Origin: Ramlibacter sp. | GTDB lineage: Bacteria > Pseudomonadota > Gammaproteobacteria > Burkholderiales > Burkholderiaceae_C | DNA: 64,000 bases | Reading direction: 5' to 3' | NCBI GenBank assembly: GCA_016713005.1 | Contig: JADJPY010000011.1 | Coordinates: forward strand, 434,001 to 498,000 | Shown here: positions 8,732 to 17,528 of the stretch, in pieces | Layout of the letters: each line of letters opens with the position of its first letter | How positions within the stretch are numbered: the first letter of the stretch is position 1 | Notes under the pieces: model-generated | The model's database searches: none | What the model was told of the DNA's origin: nothing | What the model saw: only the letters and a program-made list of their open reading frames with translations | Position numbers and translations under genes: made by a program

Positions 8732-10027
8732 ATGAGCGCACGCCTGTTCCCCTGTGGGCACGCCACCCACCCTCAATGGCGCATGGCCGCCGGGCTGGTG
8801 CTGGCGCAGTTGCGCGCCCAGATGAGCCTGCCGGGCTACGCCAGCGCGCCCACGCTTGCCTTGCTGTACATCACCGACCACTACGCGGATGACGCTGCGG
8901 CCATCCTGGATTTTCTGGGGGGAGAGCTGCCTGAGGTCACCGACTGGGCGGGCACGGTGGGCGTGGGCATCGCCGCCACCAACGTGGAGTACTTCGACGA
9001 ACCGGCCATGGCGGTGATGCTGTGTGACATACCTGCCGACCAGTACCGGGTGTTCTCAGGGGTTGCGCCCCTGGCGGCGGCCGAGATGGGTGGCTTTGAG
9101 CCGATGGCGGCGCTGGTGCATGCCGACGCCGCCACCCACGATGTGGGCGGCCTGATCGCCGAGATGGCGGCCCGCACCGATACGGGGTACCTGTTCGGCG
9201 GGCTTGCATCCAGCCGAGGCCGCGCGGTGCAGTTTGCGGTGGGTGGCAACGGCAACATCAAGGGCCACGGCGGCGCCAGCGGTGTGTTCAGCGGGGGCTT
9301 GAGCGGTGTGGCCTTCGGGCCCGGGGTGGCGCTGGTCTCGCGCGTCACGCAGGGGTGCCAGCCGGTGCGCGCGGGCGAGGCGGGCGTGCGCGAGATCACG
9401 TCGGCCGAGGGTCATGTCGTTCTGGAGCTGGACCACTGGCCTGCGCTGGACGTCATGTTGCGCGATCTTTCTGTTTCGCTGGACCAGCCCCAGTCGGCCC
9501 TTCAGGCGGTGCGCGCCACGCTGGTGGGTCTGCTGGAGCCGAGAGACGGCGGGGCCACCGACGCCGTGCACCGCACGGGCAACTTCGGCGCTGACGTGGT
9601 GGTGCGCCACATCATCGGGCTGGACCCGTCGCGCCGCGGCGTGGCCGTGGCGCAGCAGGTCGAGGCGGGCACACAGCTGGTGTTCTGCCGTCGCGACATG
9701 CCAGCCGCGCGGGCCGACCTGGTTCGCATCTGTGCGGAAATCCGCGAGGAACTGGAGCCCGAGTCCCTTCCGCTGGAGCTGGCCCATGCGTTGGCGGCGC
9801 CCGAGGTGACGTCCGCACCGCATCCGGCACGCCGCATAGCGGGTGCGGTCTATGTCAGCTGCGCGGGCCGCGGCGGACCGCATTTCGGGGGTGACAGCGC
9901 CGAGCTGCAGATCGTGCGGCGTGCCCTGGGTGACGTGCCGCTGATCGGTTTTTTTGCCGGCGGTGAGATCGCCCGCCACCACCTGTACGGCTACACCGGT
10001 GTGCTGACGGTGTTTGTGGGCGACTGA
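8732..10027 (+). CDS. FIST domain protein (small-ligand sensor)
   Basis: A 431-residue protein with an N-terminal FIST domain at about residues 40-240 and a FIST C-terminal domain at about 250-405. Seen are VGVGIAATNVEYFDEPAM early, a Gly-rich GLASSRGRAV core, and the typical end YVSCAGRGGPHFGG then IGFFAGGEIARHHLYGYTGV. FIST domains are predicted sensors of small ligands such as amino acids, usually coupled to signalling proteins; here the domain stands alone. It lies 37 bases after phaM and converges on the DUF1501 gene with 15 bases between stops. Confidence 0.83.
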   Translation: MSARLFPCGHATHPQWRMAAGLVLAQLRAQMSLPGYASAPTLALLYITDHYADDAAAILDFLGGELPEVTDWAGTVGVGIAATNVEYFDEPAMAVMLCDIPADQYRVFSGVAPLAAAEMGGFEPMAALVHADAATHDVGGLIAEMAARTDTGYLFGGLASSRGRAVQFAVGGNGNIKGHGGASGVFSGGLSGVAFGPGVALVSRVTQGCQPVRAGEAGVREITSAEGHVVLELDHWPALDVMLRDLSVSLDQPQSALQAVRATLVGLLEPRDGGATDAVHRTGNFGADVVVRHIIGLDPSRRGVAVAQQVEAGTQLVFCRRDMPAARADLVRICAEIREELEPESLPLELAHALAAPEVTSAPHPARRIAGAVYVSCAGRGGPHFGGDSAELQIVRRALGDVPLIGFFAGGEIARHHLYGYTGVLTVFVGD

Positions 10028-10042
10028 GCCGGACCCGTCGCG

Positions 10043-11308
10043 TCAGGCTCGCACCAGACCCGCCAGAGCGCGGTTGTCGCCCGATGTCAGCGCCGAGCCT
10101 GCAAAAGGATTGCCCGGAAAGAGCGCCGCCAGCTGCGCGTCGGTTGTGCGTTGGGTGCCCCGCAGCACCAGGGACAGCACAGCGCGGAAGTCGTGCAGCA
10201 CCGGCAGGTCGCGCCGCTCATGGAGTTGGCCGGTCGCCAGACCTTCCCACAGGCCGTGCCAACGGCCTCCGGCAATGCGGTTGCCCATGAGCAGCATGGC
10301 GTTGCCGTGGCCGTGATCGGTGCCGCGACTGCCGTTCTCGGCGGCGGTGCGGCCGAATTCGCTGACCACCGCGATGACGTCGTCGGGCTGCGAGAACTCG
10401 GCCCTGAGCGCCACCAGCGCCCGCGCCAGGTTGCCCAGGTTGTTGGCCAGCTGGCCGGTCACGCCACCCTGGCTGGCGTGCGTGTCCCAGCCGCCAGCTG
10501 AGAGGAACCCGATGCGCAAGGCGCGGTCCTGTCGCATCAGCGCTGCCAGGTGTTGTGCGTCCAGCAACAGTCCGGCGGCGTTGGGCGCACCGTTGCTGGC
10601 GGCCTGCATCTCGGGGCTTTCCGCCATGCCGGCCTGCTCCAGCGTGCGCGCCGTTTCCATGCGGCTGCCCGCACCCTGCTGGAAGGCCGGACCCAGCGCG
10701 GCGGAGTTGGCATACAGGTCCATCAGCGCGCCGCGCGCGCGGTCGTTGGCCAGCACGCCGGTGCGTGTGGCCGCGCGGCCACGGGCCACCAGCTTGACGG
10801 GCGCGATGCCGCGCAGGATCTCGGGGTTGGCTTCGCCCACGCCCAGCGCCAGGGGCGTCGCGTTGCCACCGGCCAGCGTGTTCAGCCAGCCTGTGCCCTC
10901 GCTGGTCTTGCCGGGTTGGCCGATCTCCCAGTAGTGCTGCGCCTCGAAGTGCGAGCGCACCGCCCGCGGCAAGCCTGTGGCCGGCACAAATGCCAACGCA
11001 CCCTGTTGCCACAGCGGCATCAGCGGGGCCAGGGCAGGGTGCAGGCCAAACGTGTTATCCAGCCTGAGTGCGGTTTGCGCCGTGCCGTCAGGCGCGGGGA
11101 TGGCAATGGACTGGCGCAGCTGGAGGTAGTGCGGGTCGGCATGCGGCACCAGCGCCGAAAGCCCGTCGTAGGCGCCTCGCAGGAACACCAGCACGAAGCG
11201 ACCGGCACCTTGCGAGCGGTTCTGGGCTTGCGCCTGCGGTGCTCCCAGCACGGCGGCCCAGGGCAGGGCCAGCACATGGCGGCGATGGATCAGGGTTGTG
11301 TGTGCCAT
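10043..11308 (-). CDS. DUF1501 domain protein, exported
   Basis: A 421-residue protein with a Tat-like leader (HRRHVLALPWAAVLGAPQAQ). It carries the DUF1501 motifs FVLVFLRGAYDGLSALVPH near the start, GWDTHASQGG in the middle, and SEFGRTAAENGSRGTDHGHG near the end. The fold belongs to the alkaline phosphatase/sulfatase superfamily, but the activity of DUF1501 is unproven. It starts 8 bases after the DUF1800 gene on the same strand; the two families are nearly always adjacent and are thought to work together in the envelope. Confidence 0.87.
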   Translation of the reverse strand: MAHTTLIHRRHVLALPWAAVLGAPQAQAQNRSQGAGRFVLVFLRGAYDGLSALVPHADPHYLQLRQSIAIPAPDGTAQTALRLDNTFGLHPALAPLMPLWQQGALAFVPATGLPRAVRSHFEAQHYWEIGQPGKTSEGTGWLNTLAGGNATPLALGVGEANPEILRGIAPVKLVARGRAATRTGVLANDRARGALMDLYANSAALGPAFQQGAGSRMETARTLEQAGMAESPEMQAASNGAPNAAGLLLDAQHLAALMRQDRALRIGFLSAGGWDTHASQGGVTGQLANNLGNLARALVALRAEFSQPDDVIAVVSEFGRTAAENGSRGTDHGHGNAMLLMGNRIAGGRWHGLWEGLATGQLHERRDLPVLHDFRAVLSLVLRGTQRTTDAQLAALFPGNPFAGSALTSGDNRALAGLVRA

Positions 11309-11316
11309 GGTGCTCT

Positions 11317-12735
11317 CTACTTGTACATGTACTCGGGGCTGGCCAGTGCCAGGCCCGCCTGCAGCGCGGGGGCTTCCTGCGCAATGCGCGTGCGCGTGGC
11401 GGGTGTCAACCAGCGCTGCAGCGGCCGCGCGTCGTCCAGGCGTCGGCCCACGGCAAAGGCGAAGTCGGCGCGGCGCGACAGGGCCTCGGGCGAAAGCCAG
11501 GTGGCGGAATCCGTCTTGTAGCCATCGGGGGTTTGCCAGCCGTGCAACGGCTGGCCTGCGCTGGCGAGGAAGCCCAGCGCCTGGTTGAGCCCGCGTTCAT
11601 CCTGGATGCCGCCCGCAGCCGCCAGCACCGAGCAGGTGTAGTCCAGCGGTGTCTTGAACAGCCGCGATTCGGTGGCCCAGGTCTCGGGTGACTCGATGAG
11701 TGTCCGCAGCACAGCCGCGATGTCGCCCTGCGTCGCGCTGTAGCGCTGTGCCAGGCGCTGCACCAGCGCGGGGGGCGGCTGGTCTGCCACAAACCATTGC
11801 GCCAGCCTCAGGCTGATGCGTTGGGCGGTCGCTGGATGCCGGGCCAGCAGCCGGATGGCTGCCTCGCCCTCTTGCACGCCGGCATTCCCGAAATGCTGAC
11901 CCAGCAGCGTCTTGGTGCCGTCGTCGTGCAGGCGTGGCGCAAAGCGGAAGCCGCCATCGCTGCGCGGGTCCACCGTCCAGCCGGTGAGGATGCGCGCGAG
12001 CGCGCGCACGTCGGCCTGGGTGTAGCCGCCGTTCACGCCCAGCGTGTGAAGCTCCATCAGTTCACGGGCGTAGTTTTCGTTGAGGCCACGGGCGCGCTGC
12101 CCGCCGCTGCCCGCCGCGCCGGGGCGCATGGGCGAGCCGTCGGCCACGCTTCGCGCCTGATCCAGGTAAAACAGCATCGCCGGGTGGCGCGCGCTGGCCA
12201 GCAGCAGGTCCTCGTAGCGGCCCAGCGCATGGGGGCGGATGGCGTGGATCACATAGTGGCCGGCGAAGGGACGCACCGCGCCTTTGCCTGCGAACACGTT
12301 GAGGTGGTTGAACCAGAACTCGGTCATGCGTGCCAGCAAGGGGTTTTCCACATCGTCCCGGCTGCAGGCGGCCAGTCGCCAGGCTGCGGCCTTGCGAGCC
12401 ACCTCGCGGCTGAACCGTGTTTCGTCCTGACCCTGGCTGCGCATCTCGCGTTCGCGCCGGAATTTTTCAAACAAGGTGGGGAGCGGCTCGTCAAAAGAAG
12501 CCAGCTCCGCCGGCATGCGTGGTGCAGCGCGGCTGGCGGCCGTGGCCACTTGCAGCTGTTGCAGGGCCCATGCCTTGCCCTGCACGCCATCTGCCTGCAG
12601 GCCCGCTGGACCGTAACCAAAGCGCGAGACGGCCCGCCAGTGTTCGGCGGAGGTGTCGGTCACGGGTTGTGCCATCGCTGTGCCCGCACAGGCGAACAGG
12701 GCGCACAGCCCGAGCCGGAAAATTGCATTGTTCAT
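11317..12735 (-). CDS. DUF1800 domain protein, exported
   Basis: A 472-residue protein with a signal peptide (NNAIFRLGLCALFACAGTAM, cut near AMAQ). The DUF1800 body includes AVSRFGYGP, then NPLLARMTEFWFNHLNVFAG and LNENYARELMELHTLGVNGG, the most conserved stretches of the family. The function is unknown, and it is paired with DUF1501 downstream. The ATG at 12735 is preferred over the one at 12771 because GAGGAG stands 8 bases before it and the signal peptide then begins correctly. Confidence 0.87.
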   Translation of the reverse strand: MNNAIFRLGLCALFACAGTAMAQPVTDTSAEHWRAVSRFGYGPAGLQADGVQGKAWALQQLQVATAASRAAPRMPAELASFDEPLPTLFEKFRREREMRSQGQDETRFSREVARKAAAWRLAACSRDDVENPLLARMTEFWFNHLNVFAGKGAVRPFAGHYVIHAIRPHALGRYEDLLLASARHPAMLFYLDQARSVADGSPMRPGAAGSGGQRARGLNENYARELMELHTLGVNGGYTQADVRALARILTGWTVDPRSDGGFRFAPRLHDDGTKTLLGQHFGNAGVQEGEAAIRLLARHPATAQRISLRLAQWFVADQPPPALVQRLAQRYSATQGDIAAVLRTLIESPETWATESRLFKTPLDYTCSVLAAAGGIQDERGLNQALGFLASAGQPLHGWQTPDGYKTDSATWLSPEALSRRADFAFAVGRRLDDARPLQRWLTPATRTRIAQEAPALQAGLALASPEYMYK

Positions 12736-12807
12736 GATGCGACTCCTCAACCCGCTAACGCGCGGCCGCATCCGCCGGGAGACCGCTTTACCGACCTTTA
12801 CGTTCTG

Positions 12808-13539
12808 TCAACGGCGCAACGCAGCAAACGCACCGAACTCCCAGCTGCGCATGGCCAGCAGCAGGGTGTAGCCTTCGCGGTCCTTTTCGGCCAGCTTCTG
12901 ATCCGTCTGGTGCTGCTGGGCGAAATCCTGGGCCACCCGTTGCATGCGCTCCAGGAAACCCGGCGCCAGCGACCGGCTCACCGAGCCGTGCACCAGCAGA
13001 ACACCTTCACCCGGCCCGTCAAACCCGCCCGAGAAGTAATCCAGCAGGGCGTTGTCGCGGAAGTAGTTCATCACCGGGCCGTGCGGCCGCCAGCGAAAGG
13101 CCTTGGCCAGCTTGAGCCGGTAGCGGTTGAGCGGGCGCAATTCGATGATGCCGATGCGGTCCAGCTGGGCCAGGTACTTGATGCCTTCGGCCTCGCTCAA
13201 CCGGTAGCTTGCGACGATCTGCTCCAGCGTCCATTGGCTCAGCACACAGATGGCCACCAGCAACAGCTTCTTGTCGGCCACCACGGCTTTTTCCTGCTCT
13301 TGCGTCAGCTCCATCAGCAGCGGCTGGGCATCGGCGACACGGCGCGCCAGTTCGGCAAAGTCCAGCTTCAGCGCCCGACAGATGGCGTCGATGCGCGACA
13401 GCGGCATGTCGCCTTTGGCCAGCATGCGCTTGACACTGCTCTCTGCCATGTCCAGTGCCTCCGCCAGATCGGCGTAGGTCATCTGCGCGGCCTTGAGTTC
13501 CTTCTTGAGGGTGGTGATGAGATCGGCAGTGGTGCTCAT
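12808..13539 (-). CDS. XRE-type helix-turn-helix regulator with long C-terminal domain
   Basis: A 243-residue protein. Residues about 8-65 form an XRE/Cro helix-turn-helix (MTYADLAEALDMAESSVKRM, then LSRIDAICRALKLDFAELAR). The remainder, about 80-243, looks alpha-helical with no motif I can name; it contains RWRPHGPVMNYFRDN and a possible ligand or dimer domain. It stands alone, divergent from the ceramidase-like gene. A perfect inverted repeat immediately upstream of its start suggests autoregulation. The target genes are unknown. Confidence 0.8.
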   Translation of the reverse strand: MSTTADLITTLKKELKAAQMTYADLAEALDMAESSVKRMLAKGDMPLSRIDAICRALKLDFAELARRVADAQPLLMELTQEQEKAVVADKKLLLVAICVLSQWTLEQIVASYRLSEAEGIKYLAQLDRIGIIELRPLNRYRLKLAKAFRWRPHGPVMNYFRDNALLDYFSGGFDGPGEGVLLVHGSVSRSLAPGFLERMQRVAQDFAQQHQTDQKLAEKDREGYTLLLAMRSWEFGAFAALRR

Positions 13540-13545
13540 GTACGG

Positions 13546-13562
13546 GTATCTTCAAGAGATAC
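13546..13562. promoter_or_regulatory. Inverted repeat, likely XRE operator
   Basis: GTATCT-TCAAG-AGATAC is a perfect 6-base inverted repeat with a 5-base gap, lying 7-23 bases upstream of the XRE gene start. On the minus strand a TTGCAC -35 with a 17-base spacer leads to GATACC as a possible -10, so the repeat would cover the spacer and -10 region. This suits a Cro/HipB-like autorepressor site. The promoter boxes are weak matches. Confidence 0.45.
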
Positions 13563-13652
13563 TTTTTGTGCAAAATGAGTGAACTGTATTGAAAAAAGCC
13601 GCTTTCAGGAAGTGCCGCAATCACACTTCGCCGAACCAACCGGAGACAGCCT

Positions 13653-14459
13653 GTGAACTTCAAGACGTCCAAGCCCGAATGGGCCCTTCTGGGTATTTGC
13701 CTGACACTGATTCTGGTGGCACTGCTGGGGCCTGCCGTCGCCCAGCCGGCAAACCACCACCACTTTGCCGACCAGCGGGGACTGTGGGGCATCCCCTGCG
13801 CCTGGGACGTCCTGAGCAACCTGCCTTTCGCGCTCATGGGCTTCTGGGGGCTGTCCTGTTTGAAGCGGGTATCTGCAATCAGCCGCGTTCAACGAACTTG
13901 CGCCGCCCTGTTCTTTTTCGGCCTGGTGGCCACGGCCGTGTGCTCCAGCTGGTACCACTGGCGACCCGACGACGCGGGCCTGGCCGTTGATCGCCTGGGC
14001 ATGGTGGTCGCCTTTGCCGGCCTGATCGGGCTTGCCGTGGCCGACCGCATCAGCGCGCGTGCTGGCATGGTGTTGGCGGCCCTGGTTCTGGTGCTCGGGC
14101 CGCTGAGCGTCCAGGTCTGGGCTGCCACGGGCAATGTGTTGCATTGGGCGGTGCTGCAGTTCGGTGGCATGGCCCTGATGCTGTGGCTGGCCTCGGTGCG
14201 GCCGCTGGACGGCGCACTGGCGGTGCGGTTGGTCGGCATCATCCTGGTCTATGCCGTGGCCAAGCTGTTTGAGCAGGCCGATCCCGCGGTGTTCGCGTGG
14301 ACCGGGCAAATGGTGTCCGGCCACACGCTCAAGCATGTGGTGGCCAGCCTGGCGGCATTGCCGGTGATTTTTTCACTCAGAAACGCCGCCAAATCCGGGC
14401 AGAATCCGGCAGGCGATAGAACCAAAGTTGCACGACAAACCTTGTCGGTCAACGCATAA
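13653..14459 (+). CDS. Ceramidase-like (CREST family) integral membrane protein
   Basis: A 268-residue protein with about seven hydrophobic helices. Polar clusters sit where the CREST family of membrane hydrolases places its metal ligands: DQRGLWGIPCAWDVLSNLPF, then SSWYHWRPDD, and near the end SGHTLKHVVASLAAL with an HxxxH-like His pair. This fits an alkaline ceramidase-like hydrolase, but the substrate in this organism is unknown. The GTG start has GGAG 8 bases upstream. It precedes the MFS-acyltransferase gene by 20 bases, which hints at a shared role in membrane lipid turnover. Confidence 0.7.
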   Translation: MNFKTSKPEWALLGICLTLILVALLGPAVAQPANHHHFADQRGLWGIPCAWDVLSNLPFALMGFWGLSCLKRVSAISRVQRTCAALFFFGLVATAVCSSWYHWRPDDAGLAVDRLGMVVAFAGLIGLAVADRISARAGMVLAALVLVLGPLSVQVWAATGNVLHWAVLQFGGMALMLWLASVRPLDGALAVRLVGIILVYAVAKLFEQADPAVFAWTGQMVSGHTLKHVVASLAALPVIFSLRNAAKSGQNPAGDRTKVARQTLSVNA

Positions 14460-14479
14460 CAGCAGACGAGGAGTGCGCC

Positions 14480-16423
14480 ATGACCACCCACACCACCCAG
14501 CCAACCGGCGAGCATCCCAACCAGTTCGCCTTGCTCAGGCAGCGCCGCTTTGCGCCGTTTTTCTGGACGCAGTTTTCCGGCGCAGCCAACGACAACCTGT
14601 TCAAGTTCGCCTTCACGGTGATGGTGACGTACCAGCTGCAAATCGGCTGGCTGCCGCCGGCCATGGCGGGGCTGGTGATCGGGGCACTGTTCATCCTGCC
14701 GTTTCTGCTCTTCAGCGCCACCAGCGGGCAGCTCGCCGACAAGTACGACAAGCGCACGCTCATCATCTTTGTGAAGCGGCTGGAGATCGTCATCATGGCG
14801 CTGGCGGCGTGGGGATTCTTCAGCGCCAACATTCCCGTCCTGCTGGGCTGCACCTTTCTGATGGGCGTGCATTCCACGCTGTTCGGCCCGGTGAAATTTG
14901 CCTACCTGCCCCACCACCTGAGCGAGCGTGAACTGACCGGTGGCAACGGCATGGTCGAGATGGGCACGTTTGTGGCCATCCTGCTGGGCAATGTGGCGGG
15001 CGGGCTGATCATCGCCGTGCCGGAGATCGGCGCGCACCACGTGGGCTTCAGTTGCGTGGGCGTGGCCATCCTGGGTCGGGTGGTGTCGCACTACATCCCG
15101 GCGTCACCAGCCACCGACCCGGGCCTGAAGATCAACTGGAACCCGTTCACCGAAACCGTGCGCAATCTCAAGCTTGCGCATGAGAACGTGGTGGTGTTCC
15201 GATCGCTGCTCGGTATCAGCTGGATGTGGTTCTTTGGCGCGGTGTTCCTCAGCCAGTTCCCCAGCTTCGCCAAGGAGGTGCTGCACGGCAATGAACAGGT
15301 GGCGTCGCTGTTGCTGGTGGTATTTTCCATCGGCATCGGCACCGGCTCCCTGCTGTGCGAGGTTATGAGCCGCCGCCATGTGGAAATCGGCCTGGTGCCG
15401 CTGGGCGCCATCGGCATGAGCGTGTTCGCGATCGACCTGTACTTTGCCTCCCGCGGGCTGGCCGCGCCTGCCGGTACGTTCACGCTGGCGCAGTTTCTGG
15501 CGGTGCCCGGTCACTGGCGCGTGATGGCGGATCTGGCCCTGCTGAGCCTGTTTGCCGGTTTGTACAGCGTGCCCATGTATGCGCTGATCCAGCTGCGCGC
15601 CCAGCCCACGCACCGTGCCCGCATCATTGCGGCCAACAACATCCTCAACGCCCTGTTCATGATCGGCAGCAGCGTCATCGCCGGCGTGCTGCTCAAGTTG
15701 GGCATGACCATCCCCCAGATCTTCCTGCTCGTGGGCCTGGCCAATGCCGTGGTGGCGTTCTACATCTTCATGCTGGTGCCCGAGTACTTGCTGCGCTTCG
15801 TGGCCTGGGTGGCGTCACGCTGCGTGTACCGCTTCCAGGTGCGGGGGGACGAACACATCCCGGTGCAGGGCGCGGCCATTCTGGCCTGCAACCACGTGAG
15901 CTTTGTCGACGCCGTGCTGCTGATGGCAGCCAGCCCGCGGCCCATCTACTTCGTGATGGACCACCGCATCTTCAGGCTGCCGGTGCTGGGCGCGCTGTTC
16001 AGGCTGGCCAAGGCCATCCCCGTGGCGCCACAGAAGGAAGATCCAGTCGTCTATGAGGCCGCGTTCAAGCGCGCCGCCCAGGTGCTGCGCGACGGTGACC
16101 TGCTGGCCATCTTCCCCGAAGGTGGCATCACCAGGGACGGGCAGCTGCAGCCCTTCAAGGCCGGCATCATGAAGATCCTGGAGCGCGCCCGGGCCGACGG
16201 CGTGGAAGCCCCCGTGATCCCGATGGCACTGACCAATCTGTGGGGCAGCTACTTCAGCCGCGTGGAGCAGGTGAAGGGCGAGCAGGTGGCGATGGTGCGG
16301 CCGTTCCGCCGTGGGGCGTTCAGCCGGGTGGGGCTGAATGTGGGGCAGGCCCGGCCAGCCGCTGGGCTGACGCCTCAAGTCCTCCAGGATGACGTGGCCA
16401 CCCTGCTGTCCGGCTCAACCTGA
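14480..16423 (+). CDS. MFS transporter fused to a PlsC-type acyltransferase
   Basis: A 647-residue two-domain protein. Residues about 10-430 form an MFS transporter of the lysophospholipid transporter type (FSGAANDNLFKFAFTVMVTY at the first helix). Residues about 440-625 form a glycerolphosphate acyltransferase domain with the catalytic H-X4-D motif NHVSFVD at about 471-477 and the substrate motif FPEGGITRDG near 545. It resembles the LplT-Aas system, which returns lysophospholipids to the inner leaflet and re-acylates them. Here transporter and acyltransferase are one chain, and the AMP-binding acyl-ACP synthetase domain of Aas is absent. A separate acyl-ACP or acyl-CoA supply is therefore implied. 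Confidence 0.87.
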   Translation: MTTHTTQPTGEHPNQFALLRQRRFAPFFWTQFSGAANDNLFKFAFTVMVTYQLQIGWLPPAMAGLVIGALFILPFLLFSATSGQLADKYDKRTLIIFVKRLEIVIMALAAWGFFSANIPVLLGCTFLMGVHSTLFGPVKFAYLPHHLSERELTGGNGMVEMGTFVAILLGNVAGGLIIAVPEIGAHHVGFSCVGVAILGRVVSHYIPASPATDPGLKINWNPFTETVRNLKLAHENVVVFRSLLGISWMWFFGAVFLSQFPSFAKEVLHGNEQVASLLLVVFSIGIGTGSLLCEVMSRRHVEIGLVPLGAIGMSVFAIDLYFASRGLAAPAGTFTLAQFLAVPGHWRVMADLALLSLFAGLYSVPMYALIQLRAQPTHRARIIAANNILNALFMIGSSVIAGVLLKLGMTIPQIFLLVGLANAVVAFYIFMLVPEYLLRFVAWVASRCVYRFQVRGDEHIPVQGAAILACNHVSFVDAVLLMAASPRPIYFVMDHRIFRLPVLGALFRLAKAIPVAPQKEDPVVYEAAFKRAAQVLRDGDLLAIFPEGGITRDGQLQPFKAGIMKILERARADGVEAPVIPMALTNLWGSYFSRVEQVKGEQVAMVRPFRRGAFSRVGLNVGQARPAAGLTPQVLQDDVATLLSGST

Positions 16424-16436
16424 CGGAGCAGCTCGC

Positions 16437-16871
16437 TCAGGCGTCTTCTTCAGGTGTTGTGGGCGGGGACTGCGCGTCCGCCAGCGCAATGTCCCGTACG
16501 TTCTTTTGCACCGTCACTGCCGCAAACAGGCTCAGCAGGAACGACATGGCGAAGAAGCCCTTCTCGCTAGATGTCAGTGCCGAGTTCCACAAGCCGACCG
16601 CCAACAGCAAAACCGACAGGCCGAGTGACAACCAGCAAAGGCCGAAGTAGATGCCGGTAACTGGAATGCCTTCCATCCGGTCCCGCACGGATTTCTGCAA
16701 CGAGACACTGGCGAACAGGCCGTACATGATCACGGTGAAGTAGTAGCCCTTCTCGTTGAGTTGCATGCTGGAGTTCCACAGACCGACCATGAACGTAATC
16801 GCGCCGACCAGCAATGCGGCCCAGGAAGCCCCGATGAAAGCGCCTGTAGGGCGATGTACTTGTAGTGCCAA
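16437..16871 (-). CDS. YiaA/YiaB family inner membrane protein (two YiaAB repeats)
   Basis: A 144-residue protein with four membrane helices arranged as two copies of the YiaAB two-helix domain. The internal repeat is visible in VGLWNSSMQLNEKGYYFTV and VGLWNSALTSSEKGFFAMS, each followed by a helix and then V-Q-K-N/S-V-R-D. The function of the family is unknown. It converges with the MFS-acyltransferase gene and is divergent from a second YiaA/B gene 171 bases away. Confidence 0.85.
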   Translation of the reverse strand: MALQVHRPTGAFIGASWAALLVGAITFMVGLWNSSMQLNEKGYYFTVIMYGLFASVSLQKSVRDRMEGIPVTGIYFGLCWLSLGLSVLLLAVGLWNSALTSSEKGFFAMSFLLSLFAAVTVQKNVRDIALADAQSPPTTPEEDA

Positions 16872-17042
16872 GGTGTTCTCCTCTGTTGCCGGGCTGGATT
16901 CGCCGCCGCAAAGTATCTCTCAGGAATAGGTATCACAGGAAGGTACTTAAAGTCGATCCGCTTAATTCTCGAATCATTTTTCGAGACTGTGATGAACATG
17001 GTGACGAGACTGGCGTCCTGTTCAACAACCTGAGAGGGTTTC
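16872..17042. promoter_or_regulatory. Divergent YiaA/B intergenic region with inverted repeat
   Basis: This 171-base gap must hold promoters for both YiaA/B genes. I see one clear inverted repeat, TCTCGA at 16967-16972 and TCGAGA at 16981-16986, separated by 8 bases. It could be a protein-binding site. No strong -35/-10 pair stands out. Confidence 0.35.
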
Positions 17043-17507
17043 ATGCAAGTGCTTATTCAACGCGACTCCAAAGCCTGGCAAGTCCAGGTGTGGGTGTCAT
17101 TCGCCATTGCCGCGTTCCTGTGTGGCGTGGGCCTGGCCTGGTTGCCGGGCAAGGATCTGGATCGAGCCTTCATGGTCATGGGGTACTTCTTTTGCCTGTC
17201 CGCGGCCTTCGTGCTGGCCAAGTTCGTGCGGGACAGCGAAAAGGCGCGCATGGAGAACCGTCCGGCCGATACGCCCATGTTCAAGGTCGTTGTTTGGACC
17301 GGCTTCTTCCTGGCCATGGCGCTGACCGGCTGGGGGTTGATGCGGATGGAGATCAACGAAACCTACAAGGCCTTCCTGGGCGTGAGCTGGCTGTACCTGA
17401 TCACCTGCACCTTCACGTTGGCAAAGACACTGCGCGACCGCCACGAGGCCGACCTGAGCGAGGCACGACTACAAGGCCGCTCGTCCCGCGTTGCCGAACC
17501 CCAATAA
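17043..17507 (+). CDS. YiaA/YiaB family inner membrane protein
   Basis: A 154-residue protein with four predicted helices in two related halves: SFAIAAFLCGVGLAWLPG, AFMVMGYFFCLSAAFVLAKF then VRDSE, and GFFLAMALTGWGLMRMEIN, LYLITCTFTLAKTLRDR. It has the YiaAB layout of the divergent gene but low sequence identity to it. The end is charged and probably cytoplasmic. The role is unknown. The following small exported protein begins 21 bases downstream, so co-transcription is likely. Confidence 0.75.
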   Translation: MQVLIQRDSKAWQVQVWVSFAIAAFLCGVGLAWLPGKDLDRAFMVMGYFFCLSAAFVLAKFVRDSEKARMENRPADTPMFKVVVWTGFFLAMALTGWGLMRMEINETYKAFLGVSWLYLITCTFTLAKTLRDRHEADLSEARLQGRSSRVAEPQ

Positions 17508-17528
17508 CCAGTGATGGAGGAACTCGAC

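Noticed and set aside
11797..13578. Plus-strand open frame of 593 codons opposite the DUF1800 and XRE genes
   Set aside because: It is a high-G+C shadow with no domain pattern; the minus-strand genes have clear motifs and ribosome binding sites.
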